The notes beneath the pieces are model-generated. The model was not told where the DNA came from. It ran no database searches and saw nothing but the letters and a program-made list of their open reading frames with translations. Shown piece after piece: positions 47,849-60,169 of a stretch of 64,000 bases of DNA; the stretch's first letter is position 1, and each line of letters opens with the position of its first letter. A program made the translations under genes and the position numbers. Source of the stretch: Epichloe hybrida (taxonomy: Eukaryota; Ascomycota; Sordariomycetes; Hypocreales; Clavicipitaceae); contig JAFEKR010000073.1 of NCBI GenBank assembly GCA_019022495.1, forward strand, positions 20,993 through 84,992, written 5' to 3'.

Positions 47849-50800
47849 ATACAAGTAACTCTCTTACTCTTTGTTAAGCTATATGTAATAATATTGCCTT
47901 TTATAATAAAGGTATTATTATCTTGTATTATCTTGTTGCTAATTATAATCACGTATCTAATCTGTGAGCTCAAATCCTTGTTGTTAGCAAGCGATCTATT
48001 TATGAACATAAAGAGTTTTGCCTCTTTAAGAACCAAAGGGATGTATTATAGTCTATATTGTTAATTCTTAATCTACTATTTAAGGCGTTTATTAAGGCGT
48101 GTAATATCTTCCCTAGAGGGTTCTTAGTGTTAAGCTATAATTAATAGGTTATAGGAAGCTTCTAGTTGACACATAGTTACGATATAGCTTCCTTAGGCTT
48201 ATTATTCTACATAGTCTTACTTTACTATTAGGGATTAAGGATTAACTTTCTTGATCTTCTAACTCTAGCCTTTCTAGGTTAAGATTAATAAATTATTAGT
48301 ATTTTAGGTTAAGATGTACTTGTTAAAGATAAGGGGATTCTTAGTGGTTAATTATTGCTTTTCTTTAGCTATAAAATTAGCCTTCTAGAGCTCTTTCTCT
48401 TCTTTTTAGAAGAAGTTATTATTACTTAGGCCTAATGTATTATTAGTTTGTATTCTAATAATACTAAAGAGGTTCTTATTATTTGGAGCTATGATTAATA
48501 AGTAGGGATTATAGGTTAAAGTTGTTATATTAAGGTTATCCCTATAGTAACGGAAGTACATTACCTACTAGTAGGTTCTAGCCTCTATAATCCTATAAAG
48601 AGGTCTAATTAATTTAATTACAGTCCCTTCTAGAAAGAGATATGTAATTTGCTTTGGTAATCTTACGATAATTAGCCTCATTAGCACTATATGCAATTAA
48701 GTGTAGGCTTGCGTAATATCGCGAATCTAAAGGTAAATGCCTCTTTTTCTTAATAATAAAGCAATAGCTACGATGAGTTGTTGGCTTACTTGTTAAATCG
48801 TTAGCAATTGCGTTATGATGAATTCCTTTCCTTTATTATTATAGCCTTATATAATAAGGCGGGATTTCTTGTATAGCAAGTCCGTTCCTTTGCCTTTAAT
48901 TTCTCTAACTATATAAGAATTAAAGATTCTATGGCCTCTGTGCTTTGCTAGGTTGAACTTAACGAATTTAAATATATTATGAGCTTGCAAAGCGTTAATC
49001 TTAGCTTAATCAGACTACTTAAAGGGTTTTCCTAGGGTTATAATCCTTCCTTCTTAGTGAAGCTAAAGGGTAAGGTTCTAATTAGCCTCTTCCTTTACTA
49101 TAAGGAATGCTATGCTTAGTATCCCTCTAGTTATAACCTCTTAAATAAAGGCCTTCTCTTAATCTTTATTTATAAGTATATAAAGCTAAACTAGGCTAAT
49201 GTCCTTCTTAGGGCTATAAGGTTTTCTTTTCCTTACTTTTATTCCTTTAAGGCATAGTAATAAGTCTTTAACTTAATAGCTTCCTTTTAGGGCCTTTTAG
49301 GCTTTATAAGCCTCTTTATTAAACTCTCCTATACTTATAAATTACACTATAAGGGCCTTTTTTAGTCTCCCTTACTTTCTCTTAGCTAGTGTCTATAGCT
49401 CTTTACTATCTTCTATTAGAGAATCTCTTTTATTAGTAGTAATTAGTTATATAGCTCCTTCTTCCTTTATATTACTTAGCTATTACTCTAGTAAATTATA
49501 GGGCTTTATCTCCTACTACTCTAGCCCCTCTATAGTATATAGGTTTTTATAATAAGGCTTTATTACTATAGAGCGAAACCTTACTAGGCCATAGGGTATG
49601 TTAACAGTATAGGTCTCTTTATTAGTAGCAAGTAGCTTATATAGGCTATACTAGCTACCTTTCTCTCTTTATATATATATATTAGCCTATAGGGGTAGCT
49701 AATATATAGGCGCTATATTAGGGCTATTCTAGGCTTTAAGGGTATTATAAACCTGCTATAAAGCTAGAAGATATTAGACTTTGTCCATTACCTTGCGAAT
49801 TACCTTAGCATATTAAATAATAGAGATGCTTAGCAGTGACTTATCTATTATTTATGGGTAGCCTTTAAAGACTAGTATAGTTAGAATAATACTATTTAGG
49901 CCTGTAGAGTTATTAATAGCCTTAATAGCTATTTAGAGGCGTTACTCTAGTGTGAGCTTTATTCTAATTAAGTCTATGATAATATTATAGGCTTGTTATA
50001 AAGGTCTATGGTATCTCTTAACTTTTCTAATGCTATTATAAGCTTTAATTAGCATCTTACTAGTCTTAATTAACATTAATTAAGTATAATACTTAAATTT
50101 AGTGGAAGCGAAGTTGTTGCTAGTATTGTGAATAATCTAATCTAGGGGTCTAAGATAAGTATTAATCTAATATTCGCGGATTGCGTCCTAGATATCTCAA
50201 GCCTTCTGCTTCTTTGGATTAAGGAATTAGGCTACTTAGAATAAGGTTACTAAATTAACGATATAAAGCACTAGTTAGCCATTAATTTACATGATATTAA
50301 CGATGATCTTATAGTTGAATTTATGGTTATCTTTGATTATAAACTTAAATTAACTAGGGGCCTTTCTATGTATTTAGTAATAGTAGTAGACTTTAGTTAA
50401 TTCCTTAATTACCTAGTGTTTAACTTTGTAACTAGCTTAGTAAAGGATCTTTATAAGTTATTAAACAGAAGGGTAACTAAGTTAATAATATAATTAATGG
50501 ATATCTCCTTTTAAAAGGTGGAAGGTAACTGTTTCTCTTACTTCTAGTAACTACTAAGGATAGCCCTATTATCGCATAATAGGTATGGTTTTGTTACCTT
50601 AGATAAGTACGTTAGTAAGGTTATTAATCTTAACTTATATTTAATTTATATTAGTAATTAAGAAGAGGAATAGGGTAGCTATATTAAGGATATAGAATTT
50701 AAGCTCTCTAAGTTCTATAGGCATATATAGGATTTCTCTTATAACTACTAATCTAGCGCTAAATATAATAATTTAGGGTTTGTAAGGGGTTACCTTTAAT

Positions 50801-53482
50801 AAAGGCATTAATCTTAGTAAAGCCTTTACTTATGCCTCTCCTATAGTTAACTTTCCTATAGCACTAGTATTAGGTATAATCCCTCTAAAGACCTCTTTAG
50901 AATAGCGTTCTTTAGAGATATAGTAAATTAAGCCTTTATTGCACTCTTATAGCTTATAGAGCTCCTACCTAAGGAATATATGTTAGAAGGCTTAATTATT
51001 AAGGGTCATAAGGATATTAACGTTAGTGGCGTTATGGTTAGTCTGTAATCCAGAGCAGAAGAATTATATAATACTTAGATATGCTATTAATAGTAGCTCC
51101 TTAACATTATTATTATTATCTGTAGCTTCTATATAAGCTATAAGATATACTTCCTAATTCTTACCTAAGCCTTTATTAGGCTTATCCTTATTTTACCCTT
51201 TATAGGAGGCAAGGAATACTTAGAATCTCTTCTCTAAAGGGGGTGTATAGTATATCTTACTAGCCTACTAGTAGTCTTTCTCCTTTTAACGCTCTTTAGT
51301 AAAGTAATTAGAAAACTAGTAGTTACTCTTACTATATATAAAGTAGCGCTTAGTGCTTAGCCTAGGGCTTTATCTATAATAGCTTCCTCTGCTATAGGAT
51401 TATGTCATAACTCTAGAGGGGTCTTCTTGTGTACTAAGGGTGATCAGGGAGGACTTCTTATTTATGAGACTCTTAAAGCCTGCGGAGTATATGTATTTTA
51501 CTATCTAATATTCGGGCACACTAGCTATAGTATTTAAGGCTTGCTTATAGAGCTTAGTATTTACTGTTTTAGCAAGGTATAGTCCTTTATGGATTTTCTT
51601 AAGGGTTAATAATATAATCTTAAGGCAATTAAGCTTGCTTTTATTAAGGTTCTTCTTAATTATGTTCTTTAATATTATACTACTCTATTAGCAGTAATAG
51701 AATTGCTAGTTACTTTCTATCTTAAAGCATTAATAAATATAGGCGATTATCTCTTTATAGGAATAGTTATTCCTAAAGAGGTAATTAAGGAAGTATTATT
51801 TAGTATTACCTATTAACATAATAGGGAAAGCCTTCTAATAATACATTTAAGGAAGGTTAATTCTATTACACTTATTTTCAAAGAGTGTAATCTTTAGCGT
51901 TAAGAAGTTATATAGCCTTTCACTATAGTAGTCGCTATTCTTATATATCTTTATAAGCTCTAAGATCTTCTTTATAATCTAATCTTTAGAGGGGAATTGC
52001 TATAAAGGCATAATTTATTGTAAATAATAGTCTACCAGTCATTCTTAATAATAATTATCTAGATAGAGCTATTAATATAATAGGGATTATTACGGGGGTT
52101 CTTATAAGGGTTTAGGCAATCTCTAGGGTTAGGGAAGGTTAATTTCTAGGGTAGGTTATTAGGGCTGTTAATGTTAAGGTTCTAGGGGTTTAGAAGATTA
52201 TAGTCTTTCTTATAATCTTTCCTATAACTAAAGAGGCATTAAGGTTTAATAAAGCACTTCTTTAAGGGATGCTAGGATTAAATATCCTAGGCCTCGCTTA
52301 ACGAGAACGCCATGATCTCGTAGAGAATTACGTAATTCTCTAATAACTTCCTTTATAGCCCTTTTAAAGGTGTCTTTAGACTAGCCTTTAAAGTCTTCTT
52401 AGAATAATTCCCATAGGTTATTATCCTTCTAACCTTAATGCTTACTAAGGTTAATAAATCTTATGATCTAGTTATTAAGCTTAAGCTATGTAGTAGTCTT
52501 TAGATCTAGCTTAATAGATTCTTTCTAATCGCTAGAGAAGTTATAAGTAAGCTATTAAAGGCATAAGGGTAACTCATGCTCTTAGGGTCTTTTAGGGGTA
52601 ATAGTTAGAGCCTTACTATTACTAGTAGCCTTTGCTCTTATAAAAGGTCTAGATTCCTCTGCTATCTTTAACTATAAAAGAAACGTTACTAATTTGTTAT
52701 TTTTACTACTAATTAAGCTCCTATGTTTGCCCGTCGCTATTACAAGGTTTTTCTTTTGCATTTTAGGAGCATTATCGCTCTAATAAAATCAGAAGATTAT
52801 AAAAACAGGAAAAACAGAAGAAGAAGTAGTAGAAGTAGTAAAAGTAGTAATAAGAATAAATTAATAGAGATAAAGAAAGTAATATAAGTTCTAAAAGTTC
52901 CTAGAAAATAACAGGAAAAGTAATAAGGGAATAATAGGAATTACTACTTCCTGTTTTTTATAAAAAGGAGGGAAGGAGGTAATCTCTCTCTCTTGCTAAT
53001 AAGTATAGGGCAAATAGCACTAATAATAAAGGGGGTAAAAAACAAGCCGTAAATACTTATATAAACAAATTAAAGGTCTATTAGATAAAAGGAATATTTA
53101 TAGAGAAGTTATAGATATATTAGCTAGCTTAGCTAAGGTTGTTTAACGTTAGGTTTAAAATAAATGCCTTGCGGCAATAGATTTAGTTATTTAGTTAGTT
53201 TTCTCGTAATAGACAATAAAATCAATAATTAATAATAATATCCTAGATAGATATAACAAAGTTATATCCCTTAGCCTAAGGGTTAATAGATTAATTCCTT
53301 AGAAGCCTAATAAGCCTATAACTAGGATTCTAGTCTTTTCCTTTAGCATACTTATGTAGTTATACCTCTTTACCACAATGACCATTACGGCATAACAAGG
53401 GGTAGTGGCAGTGGTGTCTACAGAAATATCTTTTCTTGTAATACCTAGCTTATCTATAGTTATAAAGTTAACCACTAATTAG

Positions 53483-53739
53483 TATTAGTTACACTAAGGT
53501 CTTACGTAGGTAATAAATCCCGTATAAATTAAAGTTAATAATAGTTAGTTAGCTAGCTAGGAAAGAGAGAGAAGAGAGGGAAAGTCTAGATGCTAGAAAA
53601 GTAGGCAAAATCCATATATAGGGCATAAAAGGGGGTGGCGAATTAATGCAGCTAATCATATCGCGTGCATCGCGCTGGACCTATAATTAGTCCGGTCTTT
53701 GGCCACGATTGAACCGATGAAGATCCGAAGGAATTAACA
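53483..53739 (-). repeat. 5' LTR of element D
   Basis: 257 bp, starting TATTAGTTACACTAAGG (TG mutated to TA) and ending GGAATTAACA; outer right edge preserved (GGCCACGATTGAACC). Confidence 0.92.
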
Positions 53740-53963
53740 TTATTATTAATAACTTTATTATACTCTTTATCTCTTGCTTTAATAAATACCTTTTCTTTAG
53801 GGTGCCTAGCTAAATAATTATAATAAGTAGGAGGTAGAGGAAGTCTTAATATATAAGGCTTTTCCTTACTCTTAGCTCCTAGGGCAAAGGTAGTAGCAAA
53901 GGCTTTAAGAAGGTTTTCTTTGTTAATATTAGGAATATCTAAATCTTTGTCTTTATAATCCAT
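53740..53963 (-). pseudogene. RT N-terminal fragment of element G
   Basis: An open minus-strand frame from an ATG at 53963 reads MDYKDKDLDIPNINKENLLK ... LPPTYYNYLARHPKEKVF and IKARDKEYNKVI, matching the start of copia RT (LPP...HP...F..A...E...L). It then runs into the LTR of D, where G was split; the continuation lies at 36,726 and below. It is the best-preserved coding piece of G. Confidence 0.75.
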
Positions 53964-54498
53964 TTCAGAAGGATTTAGTAGACTATTAATATTTATTAGT
54001 TTATAATCTAAAAAATCCGGTTAATAGCTAGGTGAATTTGGAGGAGTTAGGAGAGTTAATTCCTAAGTTCCTTTTTCCTTTTCTTTATTGTTTAGTTAAT
54101 TATAATTGTGTTAATTTTCTTGCTAATAGATTAGAGGAAGGGAGTCTTATGCCTATAAGTGCCCTATATCTTAAGGATGTCTTATATCTGCATTATTAAC
54201 CTTAAAGTCTTCTATAAGCTCTTAAAGAAGGCGTTTTTTAGGCTCTTTTTCCTAAATTAAAAGGTCCTTTTCTTAAGCGTAGAAGATTAACTTATTAAAG
54301 GTAATATAGCTTGATAAGAACTAATAATTCCTCTGTATTATTAGTACCTGAATTAGATATTAGGTAGAAGAGATGTAACCAGCTAGATAACTAATGTAAG
54401 CTCTTTGTGATAGCTTTAGACCTATCTTCCTAAGCCTATCCTATGTTATTATAAAAGCTTTATAACCAAAAGCTTAAAGATAATTTAATAAAGCTTCT
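53964..54498 (-). pseudogene. Element G internal segment (IN-RT linker)
   Basis: RIP-degraded internal sequence of G between the RT fragment and inserted element E. The frame is closed by stops and no motif is readable. Confidence 0.6.
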
Positions 54499-54794
54499 TG
54501 TTAGTATCTATAGGATACCATTGACCTACGCGTAGGGTTTTCGGGGTGGACTAAAGTGCACGTAATCATTATATATTCTAGTCTATTAAAGCAAGCAAAA
54601 GAGAGATTAAATAGAAGCAAAGAGGGTGCGCTATTTATCATAGTAAAAGGGGCCTTAATTAAGGTTATTAGCGAAGAGGCCACATATGCTAACCCTAATC
54701 GCAGCGCGGTTAGGCTAGACATATAGGTCCGTAATATAACGCGCTCACCTAATTAGAGGCGCACACCCTTATTAATATTATGCTTATTCTAACA
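54499..54794 (-). repeat. 3' LTR of element E
   Basis: 296 bp, TGTTAGTATCTATAGGATACC...TTATTCTAACA. The outer left half is preserved and the inner right half mutated. Minus-strand ORF-like reading within it is an artefact. Confidence 0.92.
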
Positions 54795-56907
54795 CTAGAA
54801 ACTCTCTCTCTTTAATATAATTATTAACATATAATATTAATAAGAGAAGTAAATAGGAATTAAGGAACAAATAAGATTAAATAATCGCGAATAATATTAT
54901 AAGAAAAGGGCAAGGGGAAGGGGTATAATAAACAACAAAATCTAATCTATAAGCCTATATAAGGATAAGTAGGCCTAATTCTTAACACCTTTAATCTTAT
55001 TAGATTAACACAAACGTTACGATCACGTAACTTACCCTTCTATTCTAATAGTCGCCTTATTACTCGTAATAAACCTCTTAAATACCTTATTTAGCAATGT
55101 CTTTATAAATACATTAGCAAGGTTGTCATTCCTATTAATCTATCTAATCTCACAGATCTCTTATCGCTTGTACGATTAATAAAGGGCTATAATGTTAATT
55201 ATAAGACACTTCTCCTTTATGGTACTAAGCTTAATAAGGTATTTATATAAAGAGTATAAATTAGTATAAATAATAATAGGAATCATAGGGAGGTTCAATT
55301 AATAAGTAATTAACCTAAGCGTTATCGAGACCACGTAAGCCATATTAGCACTAGCAACCATGCCGTAGATCTCAGAGGTAAGCACACTTCTTATAACTCT
55401 CTTGCTCTTAGTAGAGCTATAGTGCATGATATTACCTTAGATTATAAAGGTGTTTTCCTCTTAGACTTTACTAGCTAGGATAAGCACATAGCCTAGCTAG
55501 GAAGTAAGGTCCTAGTTATTAGCAAATAATCCATCCACAAATACGAAAAGCTTTACCTTATTAAGATTAAGTAGTTACTTTAATAAGGGTTAGCCTGTCT
55601 CCTAAGGGGGAATAGGGATAATTAAATCTCATAGAAGAGGTGCTGTAGTCCTAGATTACGGAGGGGGATTATAGTGCCTTGTCATAGGAGGGGAAACAAG
55701 GGGGGTCTAGGGTTATGGTTAAGGGCTTGCAATAGGGGGATTGCCTCTACTATTACGCCTTTGCCTTACACTTAGCATACTTAGGGATTAGTGTAACGGA
55801 ATCTAGGAATAGAATAGGAGTGATTATAGTGGTTAAGGGGATTAGGGATAACGTGAAGTAATTAGTTACTTTAGTTAATCTCTAAAAGAAGGGATACTAA
55901 TAGGAAGGAGGTCTTTATAAAAGTCCTTCTCCGCTATTTTTCTCTTAAAGGGGGAATACTTCCTAGCAACTTCCTATATTTCTTCTTCTTTCTAGTTATA
56001 GAATCTATTGTGGTTAATAATATCTTTAAGCAAGACTATTATCTTATAGTAACTCTATAGGTCTATGTAAACACCACTAAAGAAGAGAAAGTCTTAAAAA
56101 CTCTTTATAGCTTTAGGATCTGCTACTTAGAATATCTCTTGGTTTTATTCTCTAAAGTTATTACTAAAGATAGTGAATAGGGTTTATAGGTATAGGTTCT
56201 TATATTTATAGGTTACTTTCTTAATAAGAATCTAGGCTATAAGTTCTTTAGGGGTAGTATTTGCTTTAAGATTAAATAATTCCTTGTTCTTTAGTGCTTA
56301 TTATGTAATATATTAGTGTAAATCAGGGGATATGTAGTTAAGGAGGTAAGATATAACTTATAGATTAGCTTCTCTTCTAGTATCTTTAGTAGGGGAGGTA
56401 TGTTTATAATTAGAAGGAATATCTTAGGTTCTAAATCCTTCTAGTTAATCTTAGTGTTCTACTATAATATTAGTAGTAGATTAAGAGGTATAGGAAACAG
56501 AGAAATTTTAGAGGTTTAAAGGATTATAAGTAAAGCTATTATCTTTATCCCTTCGTGGGTTTAATTAAATAATTAAGGATAGGTTAGGTTAGTTACTAAC
56601 TAGGCCTTAATCATTTAATAAACACGCTTCTAAGGGTTTATTCGCGTAATAGACACGCTAATTAAATGAATAAAGATAGGTTAGGTTAGTTACTAACTAG
56701 GCCTTAATTAAGTTAATAAGCTTAGATTTAGTTATAGAGCTAGTTATAGTTACTTAAGGTAAAAGGAAAGCTAGATTATACTTCTTCCTTAGTATATTTA
56801 GTATCTTAGAGTGGCACTTTCTCTTTTATAAGGCAAGTCCTTAATACTAATACCTCTTCTATAAACCTTGCTAATCTATAGTATTTATAGAGATAACCAC
56901 TAATTAG

Positions 56908-57203
56908 TGTTAGTATCTATAGGATACCATTAACCTATGCGTAGGGTTTTTAGGGTGGACTAAAGTACACGTAATTATTATATATTCTAGTCTATTAAAG
57001 TAAGTAAAAGAGGGATTAAATAGAAGTAAAGAGGGTGCGCTATTTATTATAGGAAAAGGGGCCTTAATTAGGGTTATTAGCGAAGAGGCCACATATGCTA
57101 ACCCTAATCGCGGCGCGGTTAGGCCGGACATGTGGGTCCGCGATGTAACGCGCCCACCTAATCAGAGGCGCGCACCCTTGTTGATATCATGCTTGTTCTA
57201 ACA
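56908..57203 (-). repeat. 5' LTR of element E
   Basis: 296 bp. The outer right half keeps CGCGGCGCGGTTAGGCCGG; the inner left half is mutated. The adjoining internal sequence on the minus strand starts CTAATTAGTGGTTATC. Confidence 0.92.
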
Positions 57204-59838
57204 CTTCTAGCTTCTCTAGTAAATAATTTTATTAAAGCTTATTCTCTTGTAGCTATTTATTTAAAGCTTAATGTGGTAAAAGCTAATCTAGAGACTTTCT
57301 AGGTATATAATTAAGGATATGAATAGCTACTTCCGTAGCTATAGGCTAAAGATTCTCTAGAAAGCCTGCTTAGGTTATTAGAGTTATTATAACTCTTATT
57401 ATTACCCCCCTAGACTACTTAGCATACCTATTTTAATATAAATAAGCTAGACTAGACTTTCTAATAATAATACCTCTATTAGTAACCTCTGCCTCTTGCT
57501 TCTTAGTCTAAAAGGTAGTTTCCCTATTAGTAATAATAACTATAATATAAATTCTAAAGGTTCTTACGTAGTGCGCTTCTAATTAATTAAAGTAAGACGT
57601 GATTTTAGTCTTTATTAGAATTATAAAGATATAGCAGAGGCCTATTACCCTATAGGTAAAGAGAGCAATGTAATAATCCTTATTATAGCCCTACGATTAA
57701 GTAAAGAGGTTATAGGTTATAACTTAAAGAGGTCCTAAGGGTAAGGAATCCGTCTATGGAACTCGCAATATCTGCCTCTGCACCTTAGCTATATAGCAAA
57801 TTTTATATTTACCCTTACTACGCTCTTTTAATAGTATGTTAACCTTTTAAAGCACTTAATCTATTATATCTTCACCTAGATAAGCTATTCTTACGTGCTA
57901 AAGGTTTGCTTTTGTGGTTATTAGGGGTTTTGGGTTATAAGAGTCCTTTCTAATAGTAAAAGCCTTATTAGGGCTATCCCCTTTAATATATAGTTAAGTA
58001 CTAAGGGTTATAGTTAAAAAAATCTTATAATTACCTCTTACTAGGTTTATAATAATCCCTATGAGATTATCCTACCTTATGCCTTTTATTATAAGTAGCT
58101 AAAGTAATATAAGGTTTATAAAGAAGGTTAGTTAATACTACGCGTTTAATAACATAAGGGTCTAGCTATTTATTAATTTAATCCGGGCTATGCTAACATT
58201 ATAAGCCTTAGTGACTCTATACCTAGCTTAGATACTTAGTTAATTACTGTAATCTAGGTTAATAAACTAGTGTTTATTATTGAAGATATGTACTAAAGTA
58301 CCGCTATTAAGTATTACTTATAAGCGCCCTTAGGCATAAAAGGCCTCTAAAGATAGCTCTATAGTAATAAAGGTAATATTACCCTCTAGCTTGCTTTCCT
58401 TTGCTTCCTTAGCTTCCTTTATGTTATGCTCCTTAAGCCACGTGTTATAGGACTTTTTAATATTATTAGATTATTAATTTATTACTTCTTTTGCCTTTTT
58501 TAATTAATCTTCCTTAATAGTCTAATTCTTAGGTAAGTAAAGCGTTTAATAGTTCTTCTAAGAGTCCTTTAACTTCTTAGCCTTATACTTATTATAATAA
58601 ATATAAAGTAGCTTTTTATCTCCCTTATTAAGATCTTCTTTAGTCTAACTATTAAGAGTTAGCTTTACTCTAAAAGATTCTCTGGATTTACTTTAAGACC
58701 TTCCCTAGGCTTTAATTAAATACCTAATCCTTATAATTATAGAGTAGAAATTAAGGGTTTTACCCTTAATCTTAGTGGTAAAGATTAGTGAATTAATTTA
58801 GGCTGAAATTAAAGGGAATCGGGTGCTAATAGTATTATTAATTATCTTAATTAGAGAGTTGCCTTTTGTAATTAAGTAATTTGCTTAAAAACATTGCTTA
58901 TAGCTAATTAATGCGTTAGTAAGCTATTTATTAATATTAACCTTTACTAGGCTATGCTTAATAACTTTATTAAAGTTAACCTTAGTGTAATGCCTAATTA
59001 TTTTATTTAAGGGCATTATATTCCTTATAAGCTCTCTAAGCTTCTTATAAAGTAAGATATACTATAGGATTATTTACTTATACTTATTTCTAAGCGTTAT
59101 AATAAACTAATTATAGTATTCTCTTATAGTCTTTAATAGACTTTAATACTAACTATTAAATACTTAATATTATCTATTAAGAACTATATACTAAGCGCTA
59201 TCTTTAGTATTATCTAGTTATTAAGGGTATTTAAAGTATCTCTCTTTAGTTAAGTTAATAATAGGAGTAATACTTATAGGAGGAGAGCTTTCTTAAGGTT
59301 ACTGCTAATTACTTATAACTCTAGATATTAATATTCTTAAGTGTATTTAAGGCCCTTTAGTCTAGTTTTCTAGTAAAGTAGTTAAAGCTATAATTACTAC
59401 TTTTCTTATTACTAGAGTCCCTTTTCCTATTAGGATTAGTAGCTTAGGTAAGTAGTTAAGAGTTATTATTAAATTAGGATTAATAAAGACCTAAATCCTA
59501 TCTTTAATAGCTCTTACCTTTATTATCTTAAACTATAAGTCCTAATAATAGGGTTTCTATAGCTTAACTACTAGCTTATAGCCTTAAGTAGTATTAGTTT
59601 CCTTAGATATCTTAGTAATATCCTATATTATTATTATTATAATTTATTAAACTTTAACCTATATAGATTTTCCTTGCTACTAGGGGTTGCCTAATTATAA
59701 TATTAATAATTATAATTAAACCCTATTCTCTTACTAGGATGTACTAAATTTGATAATTAATTAATTAGAATTAACTTAATAAAGGTATTAATTAGAAAGA
59801 AGGGTCTTTATATTATAAATACTAAGTAATTACTACTA
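57204..59838 (-). pseudogene. gag and integrase relic of element G
   Basis: A minus-strand integrase zinc-binding relic lies at about 57,780-57,960 (HVRIAYLGEDII, SKGKYKICYIAKVQRQI). Relative to the copia HHCC pattern, one His and one Cys read as Tyr, consistent with CA-to-TA and TG-to-TA change. Upstream (58,000-59,838) is the expected gag-protease region, too degraded to read. Confidence 0.65.
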
Positions 59839-60071
59839 TATTAGACTAAGTAGCTAGGATTAGAAATAAAGGTATAGATTAAGTTACCTAATCCTATAAG
59901 AGGGCGTGGACTATGGTTTAAATAACTAAGTACTTGTACTATAGGGTATATAATCTGCCTATATAAACTATACTATGCATCTACTGAAGGTCTAGAAAAG
60001 TAACTAGTCAGGTGGGTCCTAGTGTCTAAGTTGCCTGCATGCGGTTGAACGCTTGCGGCGGGATTCCAACA
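59839..60071 (-). repeat. 5' LTR of element G
   Basis: 233 bp. The inner left edge is mutated (TATTAGACTAAGTAGC); the outer right edge is intact (GCGGTTGAACGCTTGCGGCG ... CCAACA). The adjoining minus-strand internal sequence starts TAGTAGTAATTAC, probably a mutated TGGTAGTAATTAC primer site. Confidence 0.92.
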
Positions 60072-60169
60072 ATAATGTAGCGTTGGACGCCCATAAGTAT
60101 GCCACCAAACGACAGAAAACCTAGGCTAGGAGATCGACGCACGAGTACTTGAGTCAGAATATGCGGCTC

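Larger units (their letters stand above)
36727..53739 (-). mobile_element. Copia element D (family of A-C), split by H
   Basis: 257-bp LTRs are flanked by the target duplication TTATT (36722-36726 and 53740-53744). Element H lies inside (37541-47848); without it D has the family length. The minus-strand RNase H piece just left of H is readable (KYLIKLGTIKEKRLMINII, 37260-37460). D sits in the RT region of element G. A local lesion at about 51,406-51,470 distinguishes D from the other copies. Confidence 0.92.
54499..57203 (-). mobile_element. Copia element E, internally deleted
   Basis: A 2705-bp element with 296-bp LTRs and the target duplication CTTCT (54494-54498 and 57204-57208), inserted in G. 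The minus-strand polypurine tract (AAAGAGAGAGAG) abuts the left LTR. An RNase H relic at about 55,100-55,300 (SLYKYLIKLSTIKEK) resembles that of family A-D. At less than half the usual length it lacks most of pol. About 55,560-56,900 is unassigned, with a duplicated GGTTAGGTTAGTTACTAACT segment at 56,585 and 56,680. It must have depended on another copia for movement. Confidence 0.88.
34902..60071 (-). mobile_element. Copia element G, split by nested insertions
   Basis: Two 233-bp LTRs 24.7 kb apart are flanked by the target duplication ATAAT (34897-34901 and 60072-60076). Removing D (36727-53739) and E (54499-57203) leaves about 5.4 kb. It reads on the minus strand: polypurine tract CTAGGGGGATA beside the left LTR, RNase H and RT at 35135-36726, the RT start at 53740-53963, an integrase zinc-binding relic at about 57780-57960 (HVRIAYLGED...KYKICYIAK, with His and Cys replaced by Tyr), and gag to the right. 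All coding is RIP-broken. Confidence 0.92.

Noticed and set aside
54501..57131. Two similar 73-codon minus-strand ORFs (54501-54722 and 56910-57131)
   Set aside because: They are the same stretch of the two LTRs of element E, not paralogous genes.
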